DNA of 64,000 bases from Lysobacteraceae bacterium NML93-0399 (GCA_002307375.1 NTJI01000001.1:806001-870000), one strand, 5' to 3'. Positions 44,289 through 54,589 are shown, numbered from the stretch's first letter. The notes: generated from the sequence alone by a model not told the origin. Numbers and translations: made by a program.

Positions 44289-45950
44289 CTACGACGCGGC
44301 GACGGGCTCGCCGCCGCGGTCGGCGCAGCCCCAGTTGAGGATCGGCGTGCCGGCCGGCAGGACGCGGCGGAACATGTCGATCGTGCCGGCCTTGGGGTTC
44401 ACCACCACCGGCGCCTTCGCGGCCTTGAGCAACGGCAGGTCGGCCGAGGAATCGGAATACGCGATATCGATGTCGGCATAGCCCCGCTCGCGGAGCATGC
44501 GCATCTTTTCTTCGGCGTGGCAGTGACGGGTGGCGATCACCGCGCCGAGCTTCGGCCCGACCGCGGTCCCGATCACCGGCACCGCCTCGTGGGCGACGAA
44601 GGCCAGGATCGCGCGGGCCAGTTCCGGCGGCGCGCCGGTGGCGATGACCACGTTGTCGCCCGCCTCGCGGTGCGCATGCAGCACGTCGAGCGCGATCGGC
44701 AGCAGCTTGGGCCGGATGGCCTCGGCGTTGTCGGCCACGTAGCGGTCGATCAGGCGATCGAGCAGACCGCGACTGTGCATGCCCACCGTGCCGATCCACA
44801 CGAAGCCCGAGATGCCCCAGCGCCGCGTCGGCAGGAACGCGATCATCGGCCCGAGCACCGGCGCGGCCAGACAGGCCAGCGCCGTGCGCCAGGCGCTGCG
44901 CGTGATCAGCCAGCGGAACAGGTGCGTGCCCGAGTCGCCGTCATAGAGGGTGTGGTCGAAATCGAACACGACGGTGCGCGCCTGCGCATTGGCGGCGGTG
45001 TCCTTCAGCAGCTGCGCAACGACCGGCGTGCCGTCATCGGCAGCTGGCGTTTCGACCGCGGAAGCCGGCGCAGCCGGCGTGGTCGCAGCTGCGATGGCGA
45101 TCGCCGACAGGTCGGCGCGCGTGGCGGCGTCGGGTGCCGTCTCGGTCCCGGACATCGCGAACAGCGTGCGCAGCGCGACGCCCGGGTCGGCCTCGCGCAT
45201 GAAGGCTTCGCCGACCAGGAAGGCCTCGACGCCCGCCTCGCGCATGCGCGCCACGTCGGCTGCGGTGTGGATGCCGCTCTCGGTGACCAGCCTGCGATCA
45301 CGCGGGACCGCATCGCGCAGCGACAGCGTGGTGTCGAGCGAGACCTCGAAAGAGCGCAGGCTGCGGTTGTTGATGCCCAGCAGCGGCGCCGGCACCTGCA
45401 GCGCGCGTTCGAGCTCGTCGATGTCGTGGACTTCGACCAGCACGTCGAGATCGTGCGACATCGCCAGCTCGGCGAATTCCACCAGTTGGCGGTCGTCGAG
45501 TGCGGCGGCGATCAGCAGCACGCAGTCGGCGCCGAGCGCGCGCGCTTCGAAGATCTGCCACGGGTCGACAATGAAGTCCTTGCGCAGCACCGGCAGCGCA
45601 CAGGCCTGCCGCGCCTGCTCGAGATACGCATCGCTTCCCTGGAAGAAGTCGATGTCGGTCAGCACCGACAGGCAGGCCGCGCCGGCATCGGCGTAGCTGC
45701 GCGCGATGTCCGCGGGCCGGAAGTCCGGACGGATCACACCCTTGGACGGGCTCGCCTTCTTGATCTCGGCGATCACCGCCGCCTGCCCGGTGGCGATCTT
45801 CGCCTCGATGGCCGCGGCGAAGCCGCGCACGGGCGGCGCGGCGGCGGCGCGCGCGGCGATCTTGGCCAGCGGCAGCGCGGCGCGGCGCGCGGCGACTTCT
45901 TCGTGTTTGCGGGCGAGGATGCGCTGCAGGACGTCGTTCAAGATCGGCAC
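44289..45950 (-). CDS. trpC: Indole-3-glycerol phosphate synthase fused to a HAD-IB phosphatase
   Basis: 553 residues in one uninterrupted frame. Residues about 1-265 are a full TrpC barrel ([48 protein letters not shown]), the ring-closing step of tryptophan synthesis. An Ala/Thr/Pro-rich linker of about 58 residues follows, and residues about 324-553 are a HAD-IB phosphatase: DFDHT nucleophile motif, VIATGAPPE and [11 protein letters not shown]. TrpC alone is about 265 residues, so this is a fusion; related genomes I know of have the two as separate genes. Start is GTG at 45950 before the conserved [10 protein letters not shown]; no good ribosome site. Last gene of trpEGDC. Confidence 0.88.
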   Translation of the reverse strand: MPILNDVLQRILARKHEEVAARRAALPLAKIAARAAAAPPVRGFAAAIEAKIATGQAAVIAEIKKASPSKGVIRPDFRPADIARSYADAGAACLSVLTDIDFFQGSDAYLEQARQACALPVLRKDFIVDPWQIFEARALGADCVLLIAAALDDRQLVEFAELAMSHDLDVLVEVHDIDELERALQVPAPLLGINNRSLRSFEVSLDTTLSLRDAVPRDRRLVTESGIHTAADVARMREAGVEAFLVGEAFMREADPGVALRTLFAMSGTETAPDAATRADLSAIAIAAATTPAAPASAVETPAADDGTPVVAQLLKDTAANAQARTVVFDFDHTLYDGDSGTHLFRWLITRSAWRTALACLAAPVLGPMIAFLPTRRWGISGFVWIGTVGMHSRGLLDRLIDRYVADNAEAIRPKLLPIALDVLHAHREAGDNVVIATGAPPELARAILAFVAHEAVPVIGTAVGPKLGAVIATRHCHAEEKMRMLRERGYADIDIAYSDSSADLPLLKAAKAPVVVNPKAGTIDMFRRVLPAGTPILNWGCADRGGEPVAAS

Positions 45951-46088
45951 CGTCGGCCGGCGCAATGCGCGCCGGTCAGGAAAGGGCCGCACACGATACC
46001 GCAGCGGCGTGGCGGCGGTCCGGCCGTGACGGCCGCGGGCAGCGGCGCACGAATCGAGCGTTCAAAGGCGCACACGCCCACGCCGCGG

Positions 46089-47120
46089 TCAGACCGCGCG
46101 GGTGGCGGCGACGAACATCTCCAGGCGCGCGCGCGCGGCGCCCGAGGCGATCGTTGCGCGTGCCAGTTCGACGCCCGAGGCGATGGTGTCGGCCACGCCG
46201 GCCACGTACAGCGCGGCGCCCGCATTGAGGCTGACGATGTCCTGCGCCAGGCCGGGCGTGCCGTCCAGCGCTTCGAGCAACAGGGCGCGCGAGGCCGCCG
46301 CATCGGCGACGCGCAGATTGCGGCTGGCGGCCATCGCGATGCCGAAATCCTCTGGATGGATTTCGTACTCGCGCACCTCGCCGTCGCGCAGTTCGCCGAC
46401 CAGCGTGCCGGCGCCGAGCGAGATCTCGTCCATGCCGTCGCGGCCCCAGACCACCAGTGCGCGCTGCGCGCCGAGTTCGCGCAGCACGCGCACCTGGATG
46501 CCGACGAGGTCGGGGTGGAACACGCCCATCAGGATGTTCGGCGCGCCGGCGGGATTGGTCAGCGGCCCGAGGATGTTGAAGATCGTGCGCACGCCCATCT
46601 CGCGGCGCACCGGCGCGACCGCCTGCATCGCCGGGTGATGCACCGGCGCGAACATGAAACCGATGCCGGCCTGTGCGATGCAGCGCGCGACCGCATCGGG
46701 TTGCAGGTCGATGCGCGCCTCGAGCGCCTCGAGCACGTCGGCGCTGCCGGATTTGGACGACACACTGCGGTTGCCGTGCTTGGCGACCTTCGCCCCGGCC
46801 GCGGCCACGACGAACATGCTCGCCGTGGAGATGTTGAAGGTGTTCGCGCCATCGCCACCGGTGCCGACGATGTCGACCAGATGCGCGCGGTCCGCGTCGG
46901 CGACCGGCACGGGCAAGGCGAACTCGCGCATGACCTGGGCGGCGCCGGCGATCTCGTCGACGGTTTCCTTCTTGACCCGCAGGCCGGACAGGATCGCGGC
47001 CGTCATCAATGGCGAGACCTCGCCGCGCATGATCTGGCGCATCAGGTCGACCATTTCGTCGCGGAAGATCTCGCGGTGTTCGATGGTGCGCTGCAGGGCT
47101 TCGTGGGGAGTGATGGGCAT
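46089..47120 (-). CDS. trpD: Anthranilate phosphoribosyltransferase
   Basis: 343 residues. Transfers phosphoribosyl to anthranilate. Conserved features are [17 protein letters not shown] for PRPP binding, [29 protein letters not shown] and [15 protein letters not shown]. The ATG at 47120 begins MPITPHEAL; the longer frame is intergenic repeat DNA. Third gene of trpEGDC, separated from trpG by 169 bp of repeats and from trpC by 138 bp. Confidence 0.95.
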   Translation of the reverse strand: MPITPHEALQRTIEHREIFRDEMVDLMRQIMRGEVSPLMTAAILSGLRVKKETVDEIAGAAQVMREFALPVPVADADRAHLVDIVGTGGDGANTFNISTASMFVVAAAGAKVAKHGNRSVSSKSGSADVLEALEARIDLQPDAVARCIAQAGIGFMFAPVHHPAMQAVAPVRREMGVRTIFNILGPLTNPAGAPNILMGVFHPDLVGIQVRVLRELGAQRALVVWGRDGMDEISLGAGTLVGELRDGEVREYEIHPEDFGIAMAASRNLRVADAAASRALLLEALDGTPGLAQDIVSLNAGAALYVAGVADTIASGVELARATIASGAARARLEMFVAATRAV

Positions 47121-47130
47121 GGGTGCGGGT

Positions 47131-47272
47131 CGTGATTCGTGATTCGTGATTCGTGATTCGGAAAAGCGTCGCTTGAGCCGATCGTTCCTGCGAAGGCGTT
47201 GGTGTCCAAACTGCCGACCTGCCCTCGCTCGACTGACCGGAGAGGGCACTGGATTCCCGCGTTCGCGGGAAT
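47131..47272. repeat. Repeat-rich spacer inside the trp operon
   Basis: Four direct heptamers of the form GTGATTC at 47131-47160, related to those flanking the speD terminator, and a palindrome ATTCCCGCG-TT-CGCGGGAAT at 47253-47272, related to the one after etfB. Neither has a T-run. No attenuator peptide rich in Trp codons was found here. Confidence 0.7.
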
Positions 47273-47289
47273 GACGGCGTCAGTGGGCT

Positions 47290-47868
47290 TTACCGCTCCA
47301 GAAAATTCTTCAGCAGCGCGTGGCCGTGTTCGGTGAGGATCGACTCGGGGTGGAACTGCACGCCTTCGACCGGGTGTGTGCGGTGGCGCAAGCCCATGAT
47401 CTCTTCGCGGCTGCCGTCGTCGTGTTCGGTCCATGCGGTGACCTCGAGGCAGTCGGGCAGCGAGGCCTGCTCGACCACCAGCGAGTGATAGCGCGTCGCT
47501 TCGTAGCCGTCCGGCAGGCCAGCGAACACGCCGCGGCCTTCGTGCCGGATCGCCGAGGTCTTGCCGTGCATGATCCGCTGCGCGCGGATGACCCTGCCGC
47601 CGTAGGCCTGGCCGATGCCCTGGTGCCCGAGGCAGACGCCGAGAATCGGCGTCGTCGCGCCCAGGCGCTCGATGACCTCGAGCGAGACACCCGCCTCGTT
47701 CGGCGTGCACGGCCCCGGCGAGATCACGATGCGCTCGGGCGCGAGCTTCTGGATCTCCTCGACCGTCAGTGCGTCGTTGCGTTCCACTCGCACCTCGGCG
47801 CCCAGCGCCTGCAGGTACTGCACGAGATTCCAGGTAAAGCTGTCGTAGTTGTCGATCATCAACAGCAT
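47290..47868 (-). CDS. trpG: Anthranilate synthase component II (glutamine amidotransferase)
   Basis: 192 residues. Supplies ammonia from glutamine to TrpE. The class I amidotransferase triad is present: cysteine in GVCLGHQ and the HPE pair in QFHPESI, with [12 protein letters not shown] for binding. The ATG at 47868 begins [12 protein letters not shown], the typical start; upstream codons are not conserved. Second gene of trpEGDC, 49 bp after trpE. Confidence 0.95.
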   Translation of the reverse strand: MLLMIDNYDSFTWNLVQYLQALGAEVRVERNDALTVEEIQKLAPERIVISPGPCTPNEAGVSLEVIERLGATTPILGVCLGHQGIGQAYGGRVIRAQRIMHGKTSAIRHEGRGVFAGLPDGYEATRYHSLVVEQASLPDCLEVTAWTEHDDGSREEIMGLRHRTHPVEGVQFHPESILTEHGHALLKNFLER

Positions 47869-47917
47869 GGGGCGGTTCCGGCGGCTGTAGCGTTGGAGGG
47901 ACAATCGGCGCGTCGCA

Positions 47918-49402
47918 TCAAAGCCCCTTCGCCGCCTGCGCGACCGCGCGGAACAGCGCGCGGCCCTTGTTCATGGTTTCGGCCCATTCCATGTCCGGGT
48001 CCGAATCGTGAACGATGCCGGCGCCGGCCTGTACGTACAGGCGGCCGTCCTGGATCACCGCGGTGCGGATCGCGATCGCGGTGTCGGCATCGCCATGCCA
48101 GCCGATGTAGCCGACCGCGCCCGAGTACACATTGCGCTTGACCGGTTCGAGACTGCGGATGATCTCCAGCGCGCGTACCTTCGGCGCGCCGCTGACGGTG
48201 CCGGCGGGGAACGTCGCGCGCAGCACGTCGGCGTACCTCAGTCCGTCCTTCAAACGGCCGGTGACCTCGCTGACGATGTGCATGACGTGGCTGTAGCGCT
48301 CGATGACGAAGCGCTCGCCGACCTCGACCGTCCCCGCGGCGGACACATGGCCGACATCGTTGCGGCCCAGATCGATCAGCATCAGATGCTCGGCGCGTTC
48401 CTTGGGATCGGCGAGCAGTTCGGCTTCGAGCGCCACGTCTTCGGATGGTGTCGCGCCGCGCGGGCGGGTGCCGGCGATCGGACGCACGGTGACTTCGCCG
48501 TCCTTCAGGCGCACGAGAATTTCCGGCGAGGAACCGACCACCTGGGTGCCGCCGACATCGAGGAAATACATGTACGGCGACGGGTTCAGGGCGCGCAATG
48601 CGCGGTAGACATCCACCGGCCGCGCATTGAACGGCACCGACATGCGCTGCGACAGCACGACCTGGAACGCATCGCCGGCGGCGATGTATTCCTTGGTCCT
48701 GGCAACGGCCTCGATGAAACCCTCGCGGGTGAAGCCGGACACGAAATCCGATTCGTCGAGCGCGGCCGGCTGCAGGGTTTCCGGATAGCCCGCGCCGCCC
48801 TGGCGCAGCCTGTGTGTGAGCGCGTCGAGGCGACGGTTCGCACGCACCCAGGCCTGCGGCTCGCGCGTGTCGGCGTGCACCACGAGGTACAGCCGGCCCT
48901 TGAGATTGTCGAACACCGCGACCTCGGTGCTCAGCATCAGCAGGATGTCGGGCGTGCCGAGCTCGTCGCGCACGTCGCTGCGCGCGCCCTCGCGCAGGCG
49001 CGGCTCGATGTATTCGACGCATTCGAAGCCGAACCAGCCGACCAGACCGCCGGTGAAACCCGGAAGTCCGTCGATCTGCGGCACCGAATGCTGCGTGCGC
49101 AGTCGCTCGACTTCGGCGAACGGATCCTCCACCTCACGCGTCTCCACCACATCGCCGTGTTCGCGCACGGTCAGCGTGTGGCCGTGGAAGGCGTACACGC
49201 GCTCGGCCGGCAGGCCGATGATCGAATACCGGCCGAAGCGCTCGCCGCCCTCGACCGATTCGAACAGATAGGTGTGCGGGCCGTCGGCGAGCTTGAGATA
49301 GACCGACAGCGGCGTGTCGAGGTCGCTCAGGACCTCGCGGACGACGGGAACGTGGGTGTGGCCGTCAGCGGCGTAGTGCTGGAACTCGGGAAGCGTGGTC
49401 AC
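47918..49402 (-). CDS. trpE: Anthranilate synthase component I
   Basis: 494 residues. Makes anthranilate from chorismate. Feedback-site region [18 protein letters not shown] is present near residues 46-63; the catalytic domain has [54 protein letters not shown] and [12 protein letters not shown]. The start is GTG at 49402 with AGGAAA upstream. First gene of trpEGDC; upstream is the lipid kinase gene on the same strand, 111 bp away. Confidence 0.95.
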   Translation of the reverse strand: MTTLPEFQHYAADGHTHVPVVREVLSDLDTPLSVYLKLADGPHTYLFESVEGGERFGRYSIIGLPAERVYAFHGHTLTVREHGDVVETREVEDPFAEVERLRTQHSVPQIDGLPGFTGGLVGWFGFECVEYIEPRLREGARSDVRDELGTPDILLMLSTEVAVFDNLKGRLYLVVHADTREPQAWVRANRRLDALTHRLRQGGAGYPETLQPAALDESDFVSGFTREGFIEAVARTKEYIAAGDAFQVVLSQRMSVPFNARPVDVYRALRALNPSPYMYFLDVGGTQVVGSSPEILVRLKDGEVTVRPIAGTRPRGATPSEDVALEAELLADPKERAEHLMLIDLGRNDVGHVSAAGTVEVGERFVIERYSHVMHIVSEVTGRLKDGLRYADVLRATFPAGTVSGAPKVRALEIIRSLEPVKRNVYSGAVGYIGWHGDADTAIAIRTAVIQDGRLYVQAGAGIVHDSDPDMEWAETMNKGRALFRAVAQAAKGL

Positions 49403-49513
49403 GCGGCATTTCCTGGGTGGTCGGTCGAACGGGGGCGGCAGTGGCGGTGCGCCACCATCGCCAGCCGGCGTCGACGGAACGGAAATGCGAGGGAGCGGAC
49501 GTGCGCATGCCGA

Positions 49514-50494
49514 TTACTGTAGCGGCTCGTCGGCGCCGGCGCGAGGGCCTGCCGCGGCGACGGGCGATGCCGCCAGCAGCGGACAACCCGGCGGCAGGTG
49601 CATGCGCAGCCGCCCTGGCACGCAGGTGATATCGAAGCGGCGGGCCTGACGCGGCTCGCCGTCGAGATTGAGCACGAGCGGTGCATCCGACTCGATCGTC
49701 AGCGCCGGCAGCCGTGTGCGCAACGCGACTTCGTCGAGCGCGGCCACCTGCCCTTCGGTCAACGCCGTGCGCAGGGTGTTGACCAGCTCGCCCGCCATCT
49801 CCGGAACGATGGTCAGGTCGATCAGGCCGTCGTCGATGCGCGCATCCGGGCACAGCATCTGCCCGCCGCCGGCCTGGCAACTGTTGCCCACGCCCAGCGC
49901 GACGAAGCCGCCCGCCCAGGCGAAGTCCCCGCCGCGCACGCGCGCCTGCACCGGCTCGATGCGACCCAGCCGCGACAGTCCGGTGATGAAGTACGCCAGC
50001 CCGCCGAGCACCTTCTTCAGGCCATCGCGCGTTTCCACCGTGACCTGGGTGCCGAATCCGCCCGAGCCGAGATTGACGCACCAGTACACCGCGTCCTGCG
50101 CATCCACGCGCAGCACGTCGACCGGCACCGGCGCACTGCGCCGGAGCAGCGCCAGTGCATCACTCGGTGTGCCGGGGATGCCGGCGGCGGTCGCGAAATC
50201 GTTGGCGGTGCCCAGCGGCAGGATGCCCAGCGACGGCAAGGCGTCGGACTGCGCGTCGTGCGCCGCCAGCACCGAGACCACCGCATTGAGCGTGCCGTCG
50301 CCACCGGCGGCCACCACGGTGTCGACCGCGGCGTCCAGCGCTTCGCGGGTGTAGCGCTCGGCATCGCCGGTTTCCCAGGTCACCCGCACGTCCAGTTCGA
50401 TACCCCGGGCGCGGATCGCGGCGACCGCTTCGCGCACCGCATCGTCGCCGGCCGACTTGCCGTTGAGGATCAGGCGCCAATGTGGGTGCGGCAT
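49514..50494 (-). CDS. YegS-like lipid kinase
   Basis: 326 residues. Diacylglycerol-kinase catalytic fold with the nucleotide motif [25 protein letters not shown] and a C-terminal beta-sandwich with [12 protein letters not shown]. Members phosphorylate lipids such as phosphatidylglycerol or diacylglycerol. ATG at 50494 precedes [13 protein letters not shown]; longer readings are not conserved. Confidence 0.9.
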   Translation of the reverse strand: MPHPHWRLILNGKSAGDDAVREAVAAIRARGIELDVRVTWETGDAERYTREALDAAVDTVVAAGGDGTLNAVVSVLAAHDAQSDALPSLGILPLGTANDFATAAGIPGTPSDALALLRRSAPVPVDVLRVDAQDAVYWCVNLGSGGFGTQVTVETRDGLKKVLGGLAYFITGLSRLGRIEPVQARVRGGDFAWAGGFVALGVGNSCQAGGGQMLCPDARIDDGLIDLTIVPEMAGELVNTLRTALTEGQVAALDEVALRTRLPALTIESDAPLVLNLDGEPRQARRFDITCVPGRLRMHLPPGCPLLAASPVAAAGPRAGADEPLQ

Positions 50495-50594
50495 GGGGTG
50501 CGGTCGCGCGGGGACGGGTGGCGCGGAGCGTAGCGGATGCCCGGGCGTTTTCCGTGAAGCCTCAGCCCGGGCTGTCATCACGCTGTCACCGTCG

Positions 50595-50688
50595 ACCCGG
50601 AGCATGGAAGGCCATAGCAGGGACGACTGGCGGAGGCAGGATCAGCCTCCAAAATTCGAAGGGCCGCATCGGACGATGCGGCCTTTTT
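50595..50688 (+). ncRNA. Candidate plus-strand small RNA ending in an intrinsic terminator
   Basis: No plus-strand gene ends here, yet a clear terminator for the plus strand is present at 50662-50688. The preceding 70 bases hold a small hairpin GGAGGC-AGGATCA-GCCTCC (50632-50650) and several GGA triplets, partly in loops, as in CsrA/RsmA-sponging RNAs. The 5' end is not defined and no convincing promoter was seen. Candidate only. Confidence 0.4.
50662..50688 (+). terminator. Intrinsic terminator on the plus strand
   Basis: GGCCGCATC and GATGCGGCC form a perfect 9-bp stem with loop GGAC, followed by TTTTT. It lies between the lipid kinase start and the rpe stop, both on the minus strand, so it serves neither in the orientation of its T-run. 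Confidence 0.85.
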
Positions 50689-50712
50689 CTCTTTCCGGGC
50701 GGTGCGCCGGCC

Positions 50713-51396
50713 TCAGGCGCGCATCGATGTGGCGCGTGCGATCTCGCCGCGCATCGCGTCCACCACGGCCCGGTAGTCGGGCTTGCCGAAGATCGCCGAG
50801 CCGGCGACGAAGGTATCGGCGCCCGCGGCGGCGATCTGGCCGATGTTGTCGGGCTTCACGCCGCCGTCGATTTCCAGCCGGATCGGCTTGCCGCATCTGT
50901 CGATGCGGGCGCGCACCTGCCGCAGCTTGTCGAGCGTGGAGGGAATGAAGGCCTGTCCGCCGAAGCCCGGGTTGACCGACATCAGCAGCACCATGTCGAG
51001 GTCCTCGAGTACGTAGTCGAGCACCTCGACGGGCGTGGCCGGGTTGAGCACGAGCCCCGCCTGACAACCTTCGGCGCGGATCAGCTGGATCGTGCGGTGT
51101 ACGTGGCGACTGGCTTCGGGATGGAAGCTGATCAGAGAGGCGCCGGCTTTCGCGAAATCGGGCACGAGGCGGTCGACCGGCTCGACCATCAGGTGCACGT
51201 CGATCGGCGCGGTTACGCCATGCTTGCGCAGTGCCTCGCACACCAGCGGCCCGATGGTGAGGTTGGGCACGTAGTGATTGTCCATCACATCGAAATGCAC
51301 CCAGTCGGCGCCGGCCGCGAGCACGGCGTCGACCTCCTCGCCGAGACGGGCGAAGTTCGCGGACAGGATCGAAGGTGCGATGACGGCAGGCTGCAT
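50713..51396 (-). CDS. rpe: Ribulose-phosphate 3-epimerase
   Basis: 227 residues. Interconverts ribulose 5-phosphate and xylulose 5-phosphate in the pentose phosphate pathway. Conserved features are [34 protein letters not shown] with metal ligands, [24 protein letters not shown] and [12 protein letters not shown]. The ATG at 51396 starts the conserved protein. It is 218 bp upstream of the lipid kinase start on the same strand. Confidence 0.95.
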   Translation of the reverse strand: MQPAVIAPSILSANFARLGEEVDAVLAAGADWVHFDVMDNHYVPNLTIGPLVCEALRKHGVTAPIDVHLMVEPVDRLVPDFAKAGASLISFHPEASRHVHRTIQLIRAEGCQAGLVLNPATPVEVLDYVLEDLDMVLLMSVNPGFGGQAFIPSTLDKLRQVRARIDRCGKPIRLEIDGGVKPDNIGQIAAAGADTFVAGSAIFGKPDYRAVVDAMRGEIARATSMRA

Positions 51397-51649
51397 ACGC
51401 GATTCCAGATGATGGAGGAACGCGACCCGGCGGCCGCGGCCGGCCATTCTAAGGCGTCCACATGCCCCGGCCCCGCGCGCAGCCTGCGCCTGAACCGGGC
51501 TGACCCGTTCATTCAGATGCACGGGAGTCGCATGCAGCGCCCGTCACGCAACGATACGTAGTTGTGTCGCGCGGTTGCGCAGAGCAGCCGTGCCCCACAC
51601 GGCGTCGCCCCAGAGCGGCGCTGCAAAAACAAGAATGGAGAACCGCCCC

Positions 51650-52495
51650 ATGAAGAATTTGGTTGCCGCCACCGCCGGCCTCGCGCTGCTTGCCGCCGGC
51701 ACGTCTGCCGCCTTCGCCCAGTCCACCGACGACACCTGGACCGGCGGTTACGTCGGCCTGTACGGCGGCGTTGTCGACAGCCCCGAAGACAGCAGCAGCG
51801 ACCGCTTCATCTTCGACACCAATCTCGACCGTGCATACGGCGACACCGTGCGCACCGCCGCCGGTGCCGATGCGTTCTCGCCGGGCTTCTGCAATGGCGC
51901 CGCCCAGGGCGCGACGCCCGCCGCCGGCTGCACCAAGAACCGCGGCGGCGCCGACTACGGCGTGCGCGGCGGCTACGACTGGCAGATGGGCAGCTGGGTG
52001 TTCGGCGTCGTCGGCGAGCTGGGCTCCAACGACGTGCGTGACGCGGTGAGCGCCTTCAGCACCACGCCGGCCTATTACACGATGTTCCGCAAGGTCGATC
52101 GCATCGCCGCACTGCGCCTGCGCTCGGGCTGGGCCTTCGGCGCCGACTCGGCCAACCTGCTGTATCTGACCGGCGGCATGGCGCACGCCAAGCTCGAGAA
52201 CGAGTTCACGACAAGCAACGCCGCGAACTCGTTCACCACCAACGGCGACACCACCGGCTTCGGCTGGCAGGCCGGCGTGGGCTACGAGCGCAAGCTGGGC
52301 GAAAACCTCTCGCTGGGCCTCGAATACCTGTTCACCAGCCTGGAAGCGGACGACCAGCGCGTGCGCACCGGCCCCGGCACGGCGCCTGCGACCAACCCGT
52401 TCCTGATCGTCAACCCCGACGGCACCGACATGCGTCGTAGCGACAAGGATTTCGAGTACGGCGCCGCGCGCGCCACGGTCAGCTGGCGCTTCTGA
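51650..52495 (+). CDS. Outer-membrane beta-barrel protein
   Basis: 281 residues. Signal peptide of 25 or so residues (LVAATAGLALLAAGTSAAFAQ), then alternating amphipathic strands with glycine/aromatic girdles (WTGGYVGLYGG, YGVRGGYDWQMGSWVFGVVGELG, FGWQAGVGYERKLGENLSLGLEYLF) and a C-terminal strand ending in phenylalanine (ATVSWRF), the BAM signal. Resembles Omp25/OmpW-size porin-like barrels of alphaproteobacteria and xanthomonads. Two cysteines lie in a loop at about residues 80-100. The ATG at 51650 has GGAG nine bases upstream. Function unknown. Confidence 0.88.
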   Translation: MKNLVAATAGLALLAAGTSAAFAQSTDDTWTGGYVGLYGGVVDSPEDSSSDRFIFDTNLDRAYGDTVRTAAGADAFSPGFCNGAAQGATPAAGCTKNRGGADYGVRGGYDWQMGSWVFGVVGELGSNDVRDAVSAFSTTPAYYTMFRKVDRIAALRLRSGWAFGADSANLLYLTGGMAHAKLENEFTTSNAANSFTTNGDTTGFGWQAGVGYERKLGENLSLGLEYLFTSLEADDQRVRTGPGTAPATNPFLIVNPDGTDMRRSDKDFEYGAARATVSWRF

Positions 52496-52513
52496 CCCAA
52501 CCATCCCGTTCCA

Positions 52514-52547
52514 CAGAGAAGCCGGCGCAAGCCGGCTTCTCTGCTTT
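52514..52547 (+). terminator. Terminator hairpin after the outer-membrane protein gene
   Basis: CAGAGAAGCCGGC and GCCGGCTTCTCTG form a perfect 13-bp stem with loop GCAA, followed by CTTT. It separates this gene from the convergent J-domain gene. Confidence 0.85.
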
Positions 52548-52586
52548 GCGGCTGCAATCAGCGCGGCCGCACGTCCCGAACGCGGC

Positions 52587-52928
52587 TCAGCGGCGGCGCT
52601 TGCGGCCGTCCTGTCCGCGCCGCAGACGGTCGTAGGCGGCATTGAGCTCGGCCGCGCGCGCTTCGGCCTGCCGGCGCAGTTCCGGCGCCGCGCCGGCGAC
52701 GCGGTCGGGGTGATATTGCGAGATCAGCCGACGATAAGCCTGGTCGATCTCCTCGGGACTTGCCTCCGGCCCCAGCCCCAGCACCGCGTGGTCCTTGTGC
52801 CGGCGGGGCGCCAGCCAGCCGGCGTCGAAGGCATGGCCGATCACCGCGCCGATGACGCCGCCGGCCGGGTGGCGCAGCAGCAGCCATCCGGCGATGAAAC
52901 CCAGCAGTTTTCCGTACCAGCGATGCAT
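52587..52928 (-). CDS. Small membrane-anchored J-domain protein
   Basis: 113 residues. An N-terminal hydrophobic segment with glycines (LLGFIAGWLLLRHPAGGVIGAVIGHAFD) resembles the glycine-zipper of DjlA; residues about 48-105 are a J domain with AVLGLGPEASPEEIDQAYRRL and the essential HPD in YHPDR. Stimulates DnaK-type ATPases at the membrane by family knowledge. It lacks the central TerB-like domain of full DjlA. ATG at 52928; divergent from purC. Confidence 0.85.
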   Translation of the reverse strand: MHRWYGKLLGFIAGWLLLRHPAGGVIGAVIGHAFDAGWLAPRRHKDHAVLGLGPEASPEEIDQAYRRLISQYHPDRVAGAAPELRRQAEARAAELNAAYDRLRRGQDGRKRRR

Positions 52929-53038
52929 GCCCGGCAGTGTAGCCGGGGACCGTGTGGACCGCGCGCGGGCGCCTCTGCACAGCGCCCCGGTTCGCACTAC
53001 ACTTGCCGGCCGCTTGCGATCCACCCGGACTGTCAACC

Positions 53039-53935
53039 GTGTCGACGACCCTGCTCGAAGCGAACCTCCCTGGCCTCCACCTGCGTCATCGCGGCAAGGT
53101 CCGCGACGTGTTCGAGCTCGGCGACGGCCGTCTGCTGATCGTCGCCACCGACCGCCTGAGCGCGTTCGACGTGGTGTTGCCCGACCCGATCCCGGGCAAA
53201 GGCGAGATGCTGTGCCAGATCAGCAACTTCTGGTTCGACCGCACCGAAGCGCTGATGCCCAATCACCTGACCGGCATCGACGTGGCCGACGTGCTGCCGG
53301 CCGGCGTCGATCCGGCGCTGTACGCACAGCGCGCGGTGGTGACCAGGAAGCTCAAGCCGGTGCCGGTCGAGGCCATCGCCCGCGGTTACCTGATCGGCAG
53401 CGGCTGGAAGGATTACCAGCGCACCGGACGCGTCAGCGGCATCGCCCTCCCGGGCGGCCTGCGCCAGGCCGAGCAACTGCCCCAGCCGATCTTCACGCCT
53501 TCGACCAAGGCCGCCGTCGGCGACCACGACGAGAACATCGACTTCGACACGATGGTCCACAGCATCGGCGCCGACCTCGCCGAGCAGGTCCGCGACGCCA
53601 CCCTGCGCCTGTACGCACACGCAGCCGCACACGCGGCCGAGCGCGGCATCATCCTGGCCGACACCAAGTTCGAGTTCGGCACCGATGCCGACGGCCGCCT
53701 GTACGTGATGGACGAGATGCTGACGCCCGACTCGTCGCGCTACTGGCCCGCCGACGAGTACGAGGTGGGCACCAGCCCGCCGAGTTACGACAAGCAGATC
53801 GTGCGCGACTATCTGGAAACCCTGGACTGGGACAAGACCGCGCCCGGCCCGAAGCTGCCGGCCGAAGTCATCGAACGCACGCGTGCGCGGTATGCGGAAG
53901 CCTTGCAGAAGCTGGCGGGAATTTCGGTCGACTGA
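53039..53935 (+). CDS. purC: Phosphoribosylaminoimidazole-succinocarboxamide synthase
   Basis: 298 residues, the longer type of SAICAR synthetase. Purine synthesis step joining aspartate to CAIR. Conserved features are [56 protein letters not shown] and [10 protein letters not shown]. The start is GTG at 53039, directly ahead of the conserved N-terminal [11 protein letters not shown]; the frame is open 29 codons upstream without conservation. Confidence 0.94.
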   Translation: MSTTLLEANLPGLHLRHRGKVRDVFELGDGRLLIVATDRLSAFDVVLPDPIPGKGEMLCQISNFWFDRTEALMPNHLTGIDVADVLPAGVDPALYAQRAVVTRKLKPVPVEAIARGYLIGSGWKDYQRTGRVSGIALPGGLRQAEQLPQPIFTPSTKAAVGDHDENIDFDTMVHSIGADLAEQVRDATLRLYAHAAAHAAERGIILADTKFEFGTDADGRLYVMDEMLTPDSSRYWPADEYEVGTSPPSYDKQIVRDYLETLDWDKTAPGPKLPAEVIERTRARYAEALQKLAGISVD

Positions 53936-54117
53936 GGTCGCGCATCGCTGCGTGATGTTGTTCGTCTTGCGGACGAACCGAGAACGGCCGCTGCTCCGGG
54001 CAACGTTGATGGATGAGATCCTTCGATTGGTCGACACCTCTGTTCCGCATACAGAGGCGGATGAGTGACGACGCAAGGCTTTTGATCGTCCTGTGCGATG
54101 AAGAGTCCATGCCGCCT

Positions 54118-54536
54118 GCAGACCCGTAGGGCGCCGCCCACGGGTGGGCGGCGTTTCTCGACCGAGCCAGGATGGCGAGTCGAGAAATCCCGGAACGAGT
54201 GACTCGCCGGGTTAGCTCCGTCGGGGAGACGTTTTTCTTTGGTTCCGTTTCTTTTGGCGTCTACCAAAAGAAATGAACTCGGCCGCGCCAGCGGACGAAA
54301 GCGTTTGATCTTGCGTCAGCGAAGTCTGCCGACACTCAAAACAAAAGCAGTGCTTTCACTCGCCTGTCGGCGAGCGACTCACTTTTCTTTGTTGGCCCAA
54401 AGAAAAGTAAGCAAAAGAAAGGGCCTCCCCGACGAAGCGAACCCGGTGAGTCACTCGTTCCGGGATTTTTCCGACTCGCCATCCTGGCTCGGTCGGAAAA
54501 CGGCGGGCATCCATGCCCGCCACCCTCCGGGTCTGC
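54118..54536. repeat. 419-bp palindromic MITE-like element
   Basis: The outer 100 bp or so of each side are inverted copies: both start at GCAGACCC/GGGTCTGC, contain a GC-rich hairpin, then CGACCGAGCCAGGATGGCGA and its complement, then CCCGGAACGAGTGACTC and its complement. Inside are two further perfect hairpins, TTTCTTTTGG with CCAAAAGAAA (near 54257-54282) and ACTTTTCTTTG with CAAAGAAAAGT (near 54380-54410). No transposase frame is present. Similar AAAGAAAAGTAA-containing intergenic sequences are familiar from xanthomonad genomes, so it is probably a dispersed non-autonomous element or a structured RNA. Confidence 0.8.
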
Positions 54537-54565
54537 GCAGCTTGCTGCTCCATCACCATTCTCAG

Positions 54566-54589
54566 GAGCAAGAGCAAGAGCAAGAGCAA
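54566..54589 (+). repeat. Short tandem hexamer, four copies of GAGCAA
   Basis: Four exact direct copies about 95 bp upstream of the DUF962 gene start, followed by degenerate copies. It is a potential slippage site in the promoter region; nothing shows that it varies. Confidence 0.7.

Noticed and set aside
44208-47135. 975-codon plus-strand open frame across trpC and trpD
   Set aside because: Antisense to two firmly identified trp genes; composition typical of a GC-rich shadow frame.
47131-47160. Iteron-like origin or CRISPR from GTGATTC repeats
   Set aside because: Only four adjacent heptamers, no DnaA boxes, rep gene or spacers; a similar array occurs elsewhere as an intergenic repeat.
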